Origin: Amoebidium appalachense
Taxonomy: Eukaryota > Ichthyosporea
Reading direction: 5' to 3'
Length of the DNA: 64,000 bases
Assembly: GCA_963693365.1 (NCBI GenBank)
Contig: CAVNZM010000007.1
Coordinates: 62,001-126,000 of the forward strand
The translations under genes and the position numbers were made by a program. This document shows positions 1 to 27,677 of this stretch, one piece after another. Every line of letters starts with the position of its first letter. Within the stretch, counting starts at the first letter, position 1. The notes beneath the pieces were generated by a model. It did no database searches. It worked only from the letters and a program-made list of their open reading frames with translations, and had not been told where the DNA came from.

Positions 1-541
1 CGAATAGGAATGTGCTAGCATGATTGTGGTGTGTGTGCGAATAGGAATGTGCTAGCAGCCATATCCTGGTTGGGTGTGATTGTGGTGTGTGTGCGAATAG
101 GAATGTGCTAGCAGCCATATCCTGGTTGGGTGTGATTGTGGTGTGTGTGCGAATAGGAATGTGCTAGCAGCCATATCCTGGTTGGGTGTGATTGTGGTGT
201 GTGTGCGAATAGGAATGTGCTAGCAGCCATATCCTGGTTGGGTGTGATTGTGGTGTGTGTGCGAATAGGAATGTGCTAGCAGCCATATCCTGGTTGGGTG
301 TGATTGTGGTGTGTGTGCGAATAGGAATGTGCTAGCAGCCATATCCTGGTTGGGTGTGATTGTGGTGTGTGTGCGAATAGGAATGTGCTAGCAGCCATAT
401 CCTGGTTGGGTGTGATTGTGGTGTGTGTGCGAATAGGAATGTGCTAGCAGCCATATCCTGGTTGGGTGTGATTGTGGTGTGTGTGCGAATAGGAATGTGC
501 TAGCAGCCATATCCTGGTTGGGTGTGATTGTGGTGTGTGTG
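1..541. repeat. 56-bp tandem satellite at left edge
   Basis: A 56-bp unit beginning cgaataggaatgtgctagca recurs at 38, 94, 150, 206, 262, 318, 374, 430 and 486. The copies are essentially identical, and a shortened first copy lies at 1-37. The array ends near 541 in unique sequence. It probably continues to the left of the window. The near-perfect identity indicates recent amplification or homogenisation. The unit length is not a multiple of 3 and there is no sign that it is coding. Confidence 0.97.
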
Positions 542-1770
542 CTCAAACCAGAGAGGTTGGCAGCAGCCGAGCAGGGTAACAGGGAAAGGTGTCTCGGGCA
601 GAAGGGGGAAGGGGGAGGGGAGACGGGGGGGCGGCGGGGGGGATATGCTTTCCGAGCTACAGTTACTGTAGATGGCTACTGGATGGAGGTGGTTTGTGGG
701 TCTGTTATGTCTGTGGACTGGCATGCTCTCAGAGGATGATGGTTCGTATGACTATGCGTGTGGGGAGTGGGGACTGCTAACAAGTATGCCTGCAGCCTCC
801 GAGGGACTTTCTGGAAGTTGGCAAGAATAGGTATTTACCCCCCCACCCCCCCCCCCACCCCCCCCCCCCCCCCACCACCACCACACACACACACACACGT
901 AAAGGCACATACACGTGGCCCGCCCGCATGCCCATCCGCCCACCCTTCCCCTACACACCCACGCAATGCACATGCGAGTACGCACACCCATACACATATA
1001 CACACCCACACATGCACACACATGTGCGCGCAGGGGTGTGTGTGGTGGGGGGGGGGGGGGGGGGGGGGGGGGGGTTGTCACCCCATGCTTTCCGTGCTTT
1101 GTCTCCAACCATGTTTTCCCCTTTTTGTGCCCCTTGGCCGTTTGCCTTGCAGTGTATTATGTTGCACCCACCCATGCCCCTGCAATACGCTAACTGCCTG
1201 TGATTGCACAGGGGAGCGTCTGAGTCCCTATGTGGCCGTGTGTTGTTTTGTCATGGCCGGCGCTGTGCTCTACCAGAAGTGACCCTCGGGCCTGCTTGGT
1301 CTCCTGGCCCGATCCCGGCCCGGTTTCGATCCGATTCGTGTCCCGACCCGATAGATGCAGCCGGCCTTCATGACTTTGAATGGGCTATGGCGACCTCAAA
1401 TGCCGGAGGCCGTCGTCAAAGATACTACTAGTGGTGGGATGGGGGGGGGCGGGGAACGGCCCAGTGAGGGGTGCACGTGATGCTACTGTCTGTAACGATT
1501 TTGTGTTCACTTTTTTTTGTTTTTTTGGTGCTTTGGTTTTGCTTTCTTGGGTGGGTGGATGGGGGGGGGGGGGGGGGGGGGGGGGGGTTACACGTCTACA
1601 CCAGTCCAGAATTGATGTGGCAGGTGTTGGTACTTTAGATAGACGGAAGTAGCCAATGGCATGTAAGTGCAAATAGCCATAAAAGGGATGAATGACGGCG
1701 GCATGGCCCGCACGAAGCATAAACATGACACCAAAACTTGAAATACATTCGAACAGCTGCAAATGTGTCT
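542..1770. other. intergenic DNA with poly-C, CA and poly-G tracts
   Basis: No gene is supported here. The stretch holds a C-rich/CA tract (about 838-900), a run of about 30 G (1046-1074), and a G tract of about 27 at 1561-1587. Around 1297-1350 there is a degenerate run of GGCCCGATCC-like words (ccgacccgat, gatcccggcc). Their reverse complements resemble the GGGTCGGGTC repeat of COPB1 intron 16. Confidence 0.7.
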
Positions 1771-2160
1771 GAATATTCAGGGGAAATCAGCAAGCAGTTG
1801 CATGCATGCCTCCGTATACGGGAATATTCATCAAGCGCATGCGCACTAGTCTGAATATTTGGGAATATTCATGCAGGCGGTAGTATACACTGTATGTGTC
1901 GACGTCTGAGCATGTATTTGGAAATATTCATGCAGACAGTAGCTTATGTGTCCAACTGATTGGGAATATTCGTACATGCAGTAGTACATGTGAATATTAG
2001 GGAATATTCATGCAGGCAGTGGTATGTGTGTGCGAGTATTTGGGAATATTCACGCAAACAGTAATGGTGTGTGCGAGTATTTGGAAGTATATATTCATGA
2101 AAGCAACTGAGCATATATATTTGAGCATTTGGGCATATGAAGGCAGAGAAGTAGCACATG
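1770..2160. repeat. degenerate GGGAATATTCATGCAGGCAG repeat
   Basis: Seven to eight diverged copies of a unit of roughly 45-65 bp are built around (tttg)ggaatattcatgcaggcagtag. Clear cores start near 1830, 1869, 1929, 1970, 2001 and 2043. The AATATT core is self-complementary. Copies differ by substitutions and indels, so this is an old array. Confidence 0.75.
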
Positions 2161-2252
2161 TGTCTGCTCTAGGAAGATATTGACGCTACCGAAGTGTAAG
2201 GGGTTACTGAAAATGGATCTTTTCGAGGCGGGCCCGTGGCCGTCACTGGTCA

Positions 2253-2260
2253 TGACGTCA
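2253..2260. promoter_or_regulatory. perfect CRE-like palindrome TGACGTCA
   Basis: TGACGTCA lies about 490 bp upstream of the proposed ATG at 2753. The sequence match is exact. A role as a bZIP/CREB-type site for the downstream gene is inference. An 8-mer can occur by chance. Confidence 0.35.
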
Positions 2261-2752
2261 CCTAGGCTCATCCAGATGCATATGCCGTTGGCCCTCGAGA
2301 AATCCAGGGCCGTGCATATATGCGCACCTGGCACATACTGACAGTGCCTGGGCTGCTATGAACTTGCCGTTCGCCTCACACCACATCTATTTTTCCTTAT
2401 ACTCTCGCGACCGCGTGCATGCTTTCTCTCGCGGCGGCTCTAACGGTCCCGAGAGTCCAGTGTTCGCTGTGTTTGTAAGGAAAAATACGAGTCACCCCAG
2501 TAGGTGACAGTATGCGCACCAAGTCTTCAACAGTCTGTTGTTGTTCGAACGACCTGCAAAGTTTAGATCGCATGCTTTTCCACCTCACTCTGTCACTGCA
2601 TGGCGAATGCTTCTCGTCTCGGTTTGCTTAAATAATTGCGTGGTGCAGGGTTGTGCCTGCAGCAGCGTGTAGGTATGGATGGTTAGTGCTTGCGACGCGT
2701 AACTGCCTGGGTGGGCTGTTCATGTTCACACCGCAGAACACTCGCATTCACG

Positions 2753-3985
2753 ATGGCTGCCGAGCAAGCAGAGCCAGACGGCCAGAAGCGGCCGGCACCA
2801 GCGAAAGGAAATAATGCCAACGAAGGTGACTATGGAAAAGCCATAGTTGTTTTTGTTTTCTTCCAACATCCACCCGCTTTTCGACAATTTATTTTGACCT
2901 GCATGCTCTTGCTGCTTCCTGGAATTCCCGTCTACTTGTTTGGTGCTATGCGACCATACTAGCAGACTCTGCGCTTATATCTCCATTCATGTCCATTTCT
3001 GCTCATCTTTCACTTCTTGCTCCCATCTCCACCGCCACATTTTAGCCCCTCCTCCCCTTCCCAACCCCTTTCAACACACATACGCTCACACACGCGCGCA
3101 TGCGCACACACACAAACACTCCACCGCACCCACCGACCCACCCTCCTCTCCCACTCCGCCCTGGAACAACCTATGACATGAACACCTACAGACTAGGATG
3201 TCTGCTTACGAATTCCTCTTTCTTCCGCCGTTTGCATCGGCATCTTCCTTCTTGCTTCTCTCGGGTTGCACTCATCTATCCTTCTTCTTTGTTGCTGTCA
3301 AAGCTTCTTTGTGTGCACACTCGTTCTGTTCCATCTGCTTGTGCACAATGTTGTGTTCGTCACATTTGCTTGTGCACCTGGAGTTGGAAAAGTGTTCGTC
3401 ACATGTGCTTGTGCACATGGAGTTGTGTCATGTCGCCTCTGCTTGTGTTCTTTCAGGCTGCACTATCACACCACACCGCACATGGGCTATTGGCTTACAA
3501 CCCTCCGCCCCGGCTCAATTCCTGCCGATCCTGTCGGTGAAGTTGTGTGCGAAATACCGGCAGACCTTCTGCGGCCAAAGACTATCTTCCAGCCGGAACT
3601 GCGCCTGACTGGTTACGTGCGACTGGTATGTCCTCTCCCACACTCACAGCACGCCACCAGTTTACGCCAGGACCGTTACACATTGCTTGTGTTAGGTCTG
3701 CAGCAAGTCGCAACACGATGTTCACCCAGGCTGGCTGTGCCCTTTTTTCTTTTGATGTTCTTGCTGATTAGTCCGGGAGAATGTTAGTTGTCGCCCGGTT
3801 GCTTATAAGTTACACACACGTGGCCAGGCGTAAACATGGAATCCCAGCCCCTTGCAGGCACCTGGGTCGGGTCAGGTAGGCAGGCAGAGACAGTGAGGGG
3901 ATAGGTTGTGAGGGTGGTATGGACGGGGTAGCAGGCAGGCAGGGTGGAGGAAGGCAGTTAGAGCCGTTTGGGATCAAAAAAGGAA

Positions 3986-4021
<36 letters not shown>

Positions 4022-4173
4022 GGTAGAGACAAAGAGGCAGCTAGGAAGGGGATATGTCTCAGCAAGCAATCAGACTTGAATAGGGACAGGCAGGCAGGCA
4101 CACGATAGGTAGATTGAAACAGAGCGTGGGCGCGCACACGTGACTGACAAGCATGTATGTGTGCATGGGGAGC

Positions 4174-4212
<39 letters not shown>

Positions 4213-4264
4213 ACACACATACACACGAGTACACACGTGTACACACACACGAGCAAACACGTGT

Positions 4265-4295
<31 letters not shown>

Positions 4296-4785
4296 CACGG
4301 ACGCACACACATGCACACACATTCGCACACACACCCACATACATGCACACATAATCACATACACACATACACACACACACACCATCATGCACCCACACCA
4401 ACCATACACCACACGCCACAGCTGTACAACCCGAGGGCGAAAGAAAACTTCTTCGAATTCTGCGACGAAAACAAGAAATGCCTTGTCCGCCACACTTTTT
4501 CTCCGCTGCCTCCCAACACGCAATGTTTCAACATTGAAGGACTAACGTACAGCTGGAAGATCCAAGACACAACTGTCATGAAAGACGTTATGTCTCCGCA
4601 CATCACGCTGAAAGCAGAGGGGCCCTATGCGTGGGAGGCTGAAAATTTCCAGGCGATATTCAAACTGGCGCGAAGGAATATGTACACGGTGGAGAGGGCT
4701 CGGGAGGTACGTGTGGGTTTTTTCTGGTTGACATTGCACTGGGTGGTTGGTGATAGGAAAGTGGGGGGAGGGAGAAAGAGAGGGG

Positions 4786-4822
<37 letters not shown>

Positions 4823-4856
4823 GGTGTTGGTGTTGGTGTTGGGTGTTTTTTTTTTT

Positions 4857-4887
<31 letters not shown>

Positions 4888-6682
4888 GGGGATGCGTGAG
4901 ATTGACGGTGAATTGGGGAGGTGGGAGAACGTGGATGGATGATAGTGTAGGGGATGGTTCATGCTTGGAGAAAAAAATAGCAAGAAAAGGGGGAGGGGCG
5001 GGGGGGGGGGGGGGGGGGGGGTGTAGGGGGAGGCGGGGGAGCGGGAGTGTGGGGTCGTGTGGTCATAAGGGTGTGGTGTGGGCTTATTGGGTGTGCTGTA
5101 TATGCATATGGAGAGAAATATACACAAACATGCCTGCACACACAGATGCACACACACACACACACGCACACACACACACACACACACACACCACCCTCCC
5201 TCGTCCCCCCCCCCCCCCCCCCCCCCCCCCTGCCCCTCCTTCACCGCACACACACGGTGCCTCGTCTCTCCTCATCTATATCCCATCCTCACTCTGTCTC
5301 CCCCTCTCCATCACAGCTCCGTGACCAGAACACGTTGCCGGTTAGGGGCAAGAGTGCAAGCAAGGATTCGAAGACAAGAGAGAGCAGAGGCCGCGACATG
5401 CCACCTATATCTACAAGCCGACAACCACCACCACAAACACAACAACAGCAACGACCAACCACCCACACCCCAAGTCAGCTGGCGGCTGCGAGCAAAGCAA
5501 GCCACCTGACAACGTACAAGCCTGAAAAGGAAGCGGAAAAGGACGGTCTGCAGCCTGCTCTACCCCGAAATCCCCAATCCCCTCCGGTCACTTCTGCTGA
5601 AATCTCGACATTTACACGGGAAGAAAGGGCTCAGGGCACGGCGGCTGTGACACAGTCGAATGTTTCGTGGCCTGGTTTTGAGGTGAAGTCTCATGGGGTA
5701 GTGGGTGACATGCACGCAAAAACAGTGGCACAGGGGGGTGGGGTTACGGGGACGGATTTCAATGTAGGCATCAGGTCAACAAATGTGTCTTCTTCGTCCA
5801 GTTTCCGAGTTGTGTCGGACAGTAAACGCCGTTCGCCCGATTCGGAAAATGCCAAGAACTCGTTTACTATCAGAAGCAAACCCTATTTCTTGGTCCCTAC
5901 AAGAGCAGGCGAAGTTTCAAACCCTGAGGCAGGGCGTGAACTTTGGACGAATAAAAGCAAAGTCCCGCATGTGATTCCAAAGGAAAAGACAGCACCATCT
6001 GTCACGCGAACCGAACCCAACCCGTATTTTGTTTCGGAAAATCATAATGCCGCACCGGTAGATTCCAGGAATTCAACCTACAAGCCACTCACTCAATATC
6101 AGACTCCCTTCTATCTCACTGAAAACACAAACATGAGCACAAACCGACCGGGCACTCTGCAGAACAAACATGGAGCCGCAAGCGAAATTACGGGGTGGTT
6201 TTACGACAAAACCGGCTATGCGCCAGGCAGCGAAACGATAAAGACGGAAAACGGCGGAAACACGGTTATTATGCAAGCGTACACACATGATGGGTCTGTG
6301 GTGGCAGTTGGTGGAATGAATGCACCCGTTGATTGGTCAAGTCAGGCCTACACGCAACAGCATCAGCAGGTGGGGTGTTGTTCGTGTGTGAAGGCATGCC
6401 GGAGCATTTTCTTTTTTTTTTTTTTTTCTTTTGGAGGGGGGGGGGGGGGGGGGGGGGGGGGGAGGGGGAGGACAGGTGCTGGCACACACTGTTAAAAAAA
6501 AAGGGGGGGGGGGGGGGGGGGGGGGGGGGTCGATGTATGCTGTGTGATTCTATGTGTGGGTGCGGGTTTGTGTGTGTGTGTGTCTAGCTCTTTTCTACTT
6601 TCCTACATTTGAATTGGTGAAAAAAAATATTCGGGTATGCACTCCTCCCCCCACACAAATACTCATATCCACACCTACACTA

Positions 6683-6720
<38 letters not shown>

Positions 6721-7610
6721 CCTGCATGCTCACACAACACATGCTTGTGCGCAAGTGCTAATCACATGATACTCAATCTGGTACCACGTGCATACACAAA
6801 AATCACCAAAGCACCCCTTCCCCCCCGTGCCTCCCCCCGCCTCTCCCCCCCCCCCCCCCCACCCACCCACCCACCCACCACCACCACGACCACTAACACC
6901 ACCACCATCACCACTCTCACCCCAACAAACACCACCTCCATCTCCAAAACCTCCATCTTCCGAAAGCATGCAACCCTCCTCCCCCTTCCCCCCCCCCCCC
7001 CTTCCCCCCCCCCCCCCCCTCCCCCCCCCCCCCACCCACCCACCTACCCTTCCCCCCCCCTCTCTCTCTCCCCCCTAACCCCGCCCACGTACACCTCCCC
7101 TCCTTTGGCCACCCACACACACCATGCCCCGCCCACCCAACAGGGACCAGTCTTCCACCAACCCACGGCACCCACACCTCCACCAGACTATCTCAACGAC
7201 AATCCCTCGGCGAAAATTCCTCTGATAACATTTTTCGATTTCTCCCTGGGTGCCCGCATGTGGGTTGTGAGCGGTGCAGAGAGGGAGACGGTCAGGAAAG
7301 CATTGGGCCACCTTGCGCAGATGAAGATTTGTGTTGCCAAACAACTGAACATTAAAGACACTGGTGTATGGACCCTGCGGGAGATTGAGGCGTACAAGGG
7401 GCTGCGTGAGGAGTACATTGATGAGTGTGAAGGGTTTTTAAATGCTCTTAATCTCTTGCCCATGGTGAGTTAGTCCCCTATCCCCCCCCCTTCCCCCCCC
7501 CTCCTCCCCTTCCCTTCTCGTTCTCGCTCTCGCTCTCAATCTCTCACACTGCTCCTTTCCTGTGTTTGTGGTCGTTGCATATTTGGCTTGGACCTACACA
7601 CACGCGCGCG

Positions 7611-7649
<39 letters not shown>

Positions 7650-7662
7650 ACACGTACACATG

Positions 7663-7753
<91 letters not shown>

Positions 7754-7916
7754 CACCCTTTTACATGTACCTCTGCCCTCGTCATGCTCTTACATGATTT
7801 CACAGTCCCATACTAACATTATTACCTTTCATCTCAAACAGAATGGCAGCTACGAGCAGATATTGGCGGAGGCCGGTAAGCACGGCGGTGTGGGGATGGA
7901 GAAATTGCTTTCATAA
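2753..7916 (+). CDS. unrecognised multi-exon protein (about 650 aa)
   Basis: Supported exons are 3457-3625, 4422-4706, 5317-6369, 7144-7464 and 7842-7916 (stop). Each is flanked by AG and GT, and phases are consistent from 3457 onward. A likely first exon starts at ATG 2753 and ends near 2825 (GAAG|gtgact). Its phase does not match 3457, so an exon or boundary is missing. Exons 3457-4706 encode an ordered domain with an [18 protein letters not shown] stretch and a Trp/Phe-rich segment. Exon 5317-6369 (351 codons) is a disordered Ser/Thr/Pro/Gln-rich linker. Exon 7144-7464 encodes a compact helical C-terminal domain ([19 protein letters not shown]...). No signal peptide or clear membrane segment is visible. 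I do not recognise the family and assign no function. The last acceptor is preceded by a branch-like tactaac. Confidence 0.6.
3355..3432. repeat. 39-bp direct duplication
   Basis: A segment starting gttcgtcacat at 3355 is repeated at 3394 with a few substitutions. It lies just upstream of the exon at 3457, in the putative first intron of the unrecognised gene. Confidence 0.7.
7469..7841 (+). repeat. C/T-rich tract and long (CA)n in last intron of first gene
   Basis: The intron between exons ending 7464 and starting 7842 contains a pyrimidine tract, a (CG)n patch (about 7603-7619), and (CA)n at about 7620-7750 interrupted once near 7648-7664. Expansion here explains overlapping His/Thr- and Cys/Val-repeat open frames, which are not genes. 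Confidence 0.9.
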
Positions 7917-8955
7917 TCCGGTAAATTTGCGATAGCCGGGCACCACATATTGACGTTATAAAGTTTTCCATGAAGGATTTCTGGGCAGTTGACGCACAGA
8001 TGGCAGGCATATTTTTCTGTGTAAGTTGCCGACCACGCAAACCTATAGGTCTATACGGTTACTAGCACCGTTTGTTATTATCCCTTTTAAATATTTTTTT
8101 TTAATGTTTTTCAGTGCCGGTGACTAAAAATGAGCGAAAGTTTTTGGTTAGAGGAGCCCAGAATACCGTCATGAATCGGGTTTTTGAGGTGACCTTAAAT
8201 TTAATGTGAACTATTTTGCTGATACGAATGGCATTTTTATAGTCAAGACGGACATAGTTGTTCATTTATTGGATTGTCGGCCCTTAATTGCACAGGATTA
8301 GAAATGGACGCGGTGTATGGTCCAGGAGCTTTTTGCGCCTGGGTGACATGAGGCATGTAAGTACGGAGGAAATACACGTCCTGGTGTGTATTGTGAATGT
8401 AGACATTTTAAGGGCGCTGGTGGTAGTGTACAGAACACAAAAAACGACGAAAAGAACACATCTATTCAATAGGAAACGATACAAAGAGGAAGAGACCAGT
8501 CTCGGATGTGTATCCTTCCGAAATAAAGGATAAGCTGGTGAGTGACCACATGGCCGGTCAAACCAATAACCGCAGAATGCCTGAATGCATGTGGGGCGTT
8601 TTTGAACACCATCGAGAGATCGATTGCAAACGGATCCATCTTCATGTTTTCCTTGTGGGAAGGGGGCAATTTGCTGGTGCACAAGGGGCCCAGGGAGGGG
8701 GGGGGGGGGGGGGGGGGGGGAGGGGGGGGATGAGGGAACATTCGTGGAATTCTTCTGGGTGTCCCCCATTTGTTTCATTGAAGCATGCATGTGATGGATT
8801 GTGGATCTCGCCGTGCCATTTACATACCCCAAGACCATTGAGTCGAACTGACTTACTGCAGTGAGGTCTACATATGTCGTCTTGATTCCATGATATATGC
8901 CCTCCCCTCCCCCTTCCCGGCTTTTTTACAATCGGATTTCTGTAATTGGTGTTGG

Positions 8956-9029
<74 letters not shown>

Positions 9030-9054
9030 CTCTCCCTCTCTAGCGCTCTCTCTC

Positions 9055-9088
<34 letters not shown>

Positions 9089-9664
9089 ACTCCCTCCCTC
9101 CCTTTTAGCCGCCCCCCTCCCCCCCCCCACCCCACCCCCGAATTCTCCCCTCCCTCCCCTCCCCCTGCATCGCCTTTACCCCACCCCCTTAGGTTTCCAA
9201 ATTGTTTTTCCCGGCATTGAATTCCTGTAACTGATGTTGCTCGCTTTCTCTCTCTCCCCTTCCCCTCTCCCCCCACCCCCCTCCCCCCTCTCTCTCTGCT
9301 TTCCTTACCTTAAGGGCCCTTAACATCTTAGTACGTTTGCAGATGGATGTGGCCTGATGTGGTCTCTGTATGTATGGTGCTATCATCTGGTTGGTTGGTT
9401 ATCATGCGGCAGTGTGTGCACGTGAGAGCCGAGTCCACTACAGTAACTTATGGGACCTGCAGGCTGGGCATATAATATCATGTGCCCACAGTTGGCCTTA
9501 CAGGATCTTGCTGCTCTTTAGGGCCCAGAAGATCTAGAGGCCGGGGGGGGGGGAGGGGGGCCGGGGGGAAGGGGGATGCCTAAGCCTATATTCATAATGT
9601 AGTAATGCGTAACGGATACTGTGGGCCACAAATGGTGAAGGGGATTGCTCCTTAGAAACGGAAG

Positions 9665-9716
<52 letters not shown>

Positions 9717-9845
9717 GTTGAACACAACAATCAGACTGAGAGGAGCAGCCTTGAGATCCCAAATGATAACTGCAGGTACACAACAAGTTCCGGCAGGATC
9801 CAACAACTAGATACTACGGAACTAATATATGGGTTTAAGCCCCCG

Positions 9846-9881
<36 letters not shown>

Positions 9882-10469
9882 CTCCCCCCGTCCCCCTCCT
9901 CAAAAAAAAAAAAAAAAAAAAAGAAAAAAAAATAGTTTTAGCTGGCCCTGACTCAACTGTAGGCACATTATCTGTCAGGCACCACAGGATCCAATATATG
10001 CGCTGCTGGCCAATCAGGGGGCACCGTAGTGCATGCAGTGGGGGTAGATGGTGCCATATTTAGTAACGGGCATGCACACTCAGCTGCAAAGCCCCCCCCC
10101 CCCCCCCCCCCCCCCTCCCCCCCTCCCCCCCGGGGTTTGGTTGTAGGCTGGGGGAGGGGAGGAGTGTTTGGGTTGAGATAACAAATCCGTTTTCATAGCG
10201 CGGGAACCTAAAATGAGTCCTGCCAACGTTTACAGGAACATTAATTTCTTAGTGGTTTTGATTTCAGAAGTTCCAGCCCTCTGGATCCCCCGGCCACCAT
10301 GGGCCATCGGCCCCGCTGGGGGCGTGCGAGAGATCAGCAGAATCAGAGATATGAAGTATGCATTTAAATTTTGGACCTTTCTTTCAAAGGCTATGCATAT
10401 GATCGATGATGTGGCAAAAATAACAACAATGGTCAAGGAAGAAGAGGAAGGAGAATGGGCGGGAGTGGG

Positions 10470-10505
<36 letters not shown>

Positions 10506-10719
10506 GGGGGAGGGGGGGGGGGGGGGGGGGGGGGGGGGAGGGGCGGTGGGCCGGGGAGGGGAGGGGAGGGGGGAGAGGGGGGGGAGGGGGGGGGGGGGGG
10601 GGGGGGGGAGGGGGGAAACGGGGGGAACAAGGCGTTGTGACTTCTGGCTGGGGATGCAAAATTTGAAGAAAGCATATATTGGTACTCGATATTCTCTTTC
10701 TGGTTCGAACGAAAGACTG

Positions 10720-10750
<31 letters not shown>

Positions 10751-10888
10751 TTTCGTGTCCGGTATATGTCGTGCCGACATGGTATCGACACTGGGAATAA
10801 ATCACAGATGGAAGCTAGGGCAGGTGGTGTGCTGTGGGTGGGTGGGGGGAAGGCCAACCACATCGGCAGAGTACCGTAGTCAACTTGC

Positions 10889-11046
10889 AAAAGCAGATTC
10901 TTTCAGCAAAAAGCAGAATTATTCAGTAACAAGCAGAATTATTCTGCAATTTCGGAAATATTCTGCAAACAGCAGAATCATTCTGCTAAAATATTCTGCA
11001 GTCAACGGAATAGTTCTGCTTCTATAGAATAATCCTGCTCGGAGCA
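10889..11046. repeat. cluster of AGCAGAATnATTCTGCT palindromes
   Basis: The words GCAGAAT and ATTCTGC occur about a dozen times in 160 bp. Perfect or near-perfect palindromes include GCAGAATTATTCTGC (10933-10947) and AGCAGAATCATTCTGCT (10971-10987). The copies are irregularly spaced and diverged. Confidence 0.8.
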
Positions 11047-12199
11047 ATTTGACAAGCCTATGTCTTGGGCCCTGGCTGAGTTTTTTTTTTTTTTTTTTTT
11101 TTTTTGGGTGGTGGTGGTGGTGGTGGTGGTGGTGGTGGTGGGGGGGGGGGGAGGATCAGCGAAAGGAGGCCCTTTAGGTAAGATTTTTAGAGTTTTGGCT
11201 GACACTGTGCACGTGCCCCCCCCCCCCCCCCCCCCCCCACCCTCCCCTCTCCTTTCCCCCTCGGGATCCCTCCCTCGCTTTTTTCGAGCTCCCATCCCAC
11301 TCAGCCCAAAAGGGACGGGGCGGAGGGGAGGAGAGGAGAAGGGGGGCAGAGGGGGGGGGGGGGGGGGGGGAGGGGGAGGGGAGGAAGGTGGGGGCCGGGG
11401 GGAATGCCATACATATATGGAATGGGGCCGTGGGCCAGTAATTGTGTGGCCACGCCGTGTGTGCCCGGGAGGGGAGAGGGAGGGAGGGGGTAGCACGTGG
11501 CCAGGGGGATGCTAGTTGTTGGCTAGCCACATGATATATGGTGGCTCTTCCCCATATTTTCTGCGGGTTTATTATGCAAAGCTTTGAAAGGCCCAACGTC
11601 ATGCGACCATCGTGACGACAGTGCACCGGCCAGGGCCATGTGAACTACTGCTACATTTTGTCCCGATTATCTGGTAGCTTCGCCGACGAAATATGAATCA
11701 ATAGGCCTGAACAGCTCCGCACCACGCATACTATGATGCCCCCCCCCCCCCAACCCCACCCCATCCCCCCGGGGCCCCAAAGCCCCACCCCAGCCCACCC
11801 GGGTCACCCCCTCCACTTCCTCCCTCCCCCCCCCCCCCCCCCCCCCCCCCCCCCACACCCACACACCCAAACGCACATACACTTAAACGCACACATTTAC
11901 ATATACACACGTGTATACGCGTGGGCCTATACACCCTCTTGCTTCCCCTGCGCTCCGGCCTTGATTTCGACGGTTTCCCTGGCCATGGGGCTCCCGCTGC
12001 AGCGGTATGCGTCGCACTTATTCAACGCTTGCTTACATTGGACGATGTAATCGAATGGAAATGTCAATAAAGCAGAATAATGTGTGTTTTCATTCGCTCT
12101 TAAATCACACATATTCCAGATACACCAATCATATGCTTGGAGACCATCAAGCGACATGATAGGCCCAAAAAAGTCCAGAAGCCTCAAGTGCCACACAGA

Positions 12200-12322
12200 C
12201 AGCACACAACTGAGTTTTTTTGGGAGAGAGAGCTAGCTAGTGGGGAGGAAAAACGGTGTGTTTAGGCTTATTTTCGGGGTAGGCTACGTAGTTTTAGCCG
12301 CAGCCGGCAGGCACACAGCACC
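12200..12322 (+). promoter_or_regulatory. COPB1 5' flank and Kozak context
   Basis: The ATG at 12323 sits in caccATGGcg, an excellent Kozak-type context. A GC-rich leader (gccgcagccggcagg) precedes it. No TATA box is visible in the 120 bp upstream. The transcription start is not determinable by eye. Confidence 0.45.
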
Positions 12323-27591
<15,269 letters not shown>

Positions 27592-27646
27592 AGGGGAGAG
27601 TTTTTGGGGGGGGGGGGGGGGGATAGGTGGTGTTTTTTTTTTGTTT

Positions 27647-27677
<31 letters not shown>

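Larger units (their letters stand above)
7917..12322. other. intergenic region rich in homopolymers and microsatellites
   Basis: There is no confident gene. Between about 8110 and 8700 there are short exon-like pieces: a ttttcag acceptor before 8116, a frame ending VFE|gtgacc near 8188, and a frame RNGRGVWSRSFLRLGDMRH|gtaagt near 8300-8357. Another is an open frame, 8508-8700, reading YPSEIKDKL. Their phases do not join, so they may be a decayed gene or chance. The rest holds (CT)n (about 8955-9025), C50 at 9665-9714, further C tracts near 9845 and 10092, G-rich blocks (10470-10620, 11350-11380) and the palindromic repeat at 10889-11046. Confidence 0.6.

Noticed and set aside
1-541. Possible CRISPR array
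   Set aside because: The 56-bp unit repeats without variable spacers, and the genome is eukaryotic; it is a simple satellite.
4140-5324. Frame of 394 codons with His/Thr and Gly runs
   Set aside because: Only 4422-4706 is a real exon; the rest is (CA)n, poly-G and poly-T read through the donor.
8110-8700. Short spliced gene between the first gene and COPB1
   Set aside because: Exon-like pieces have plausible boundaries but incompatible phases, and no recognisable domain.
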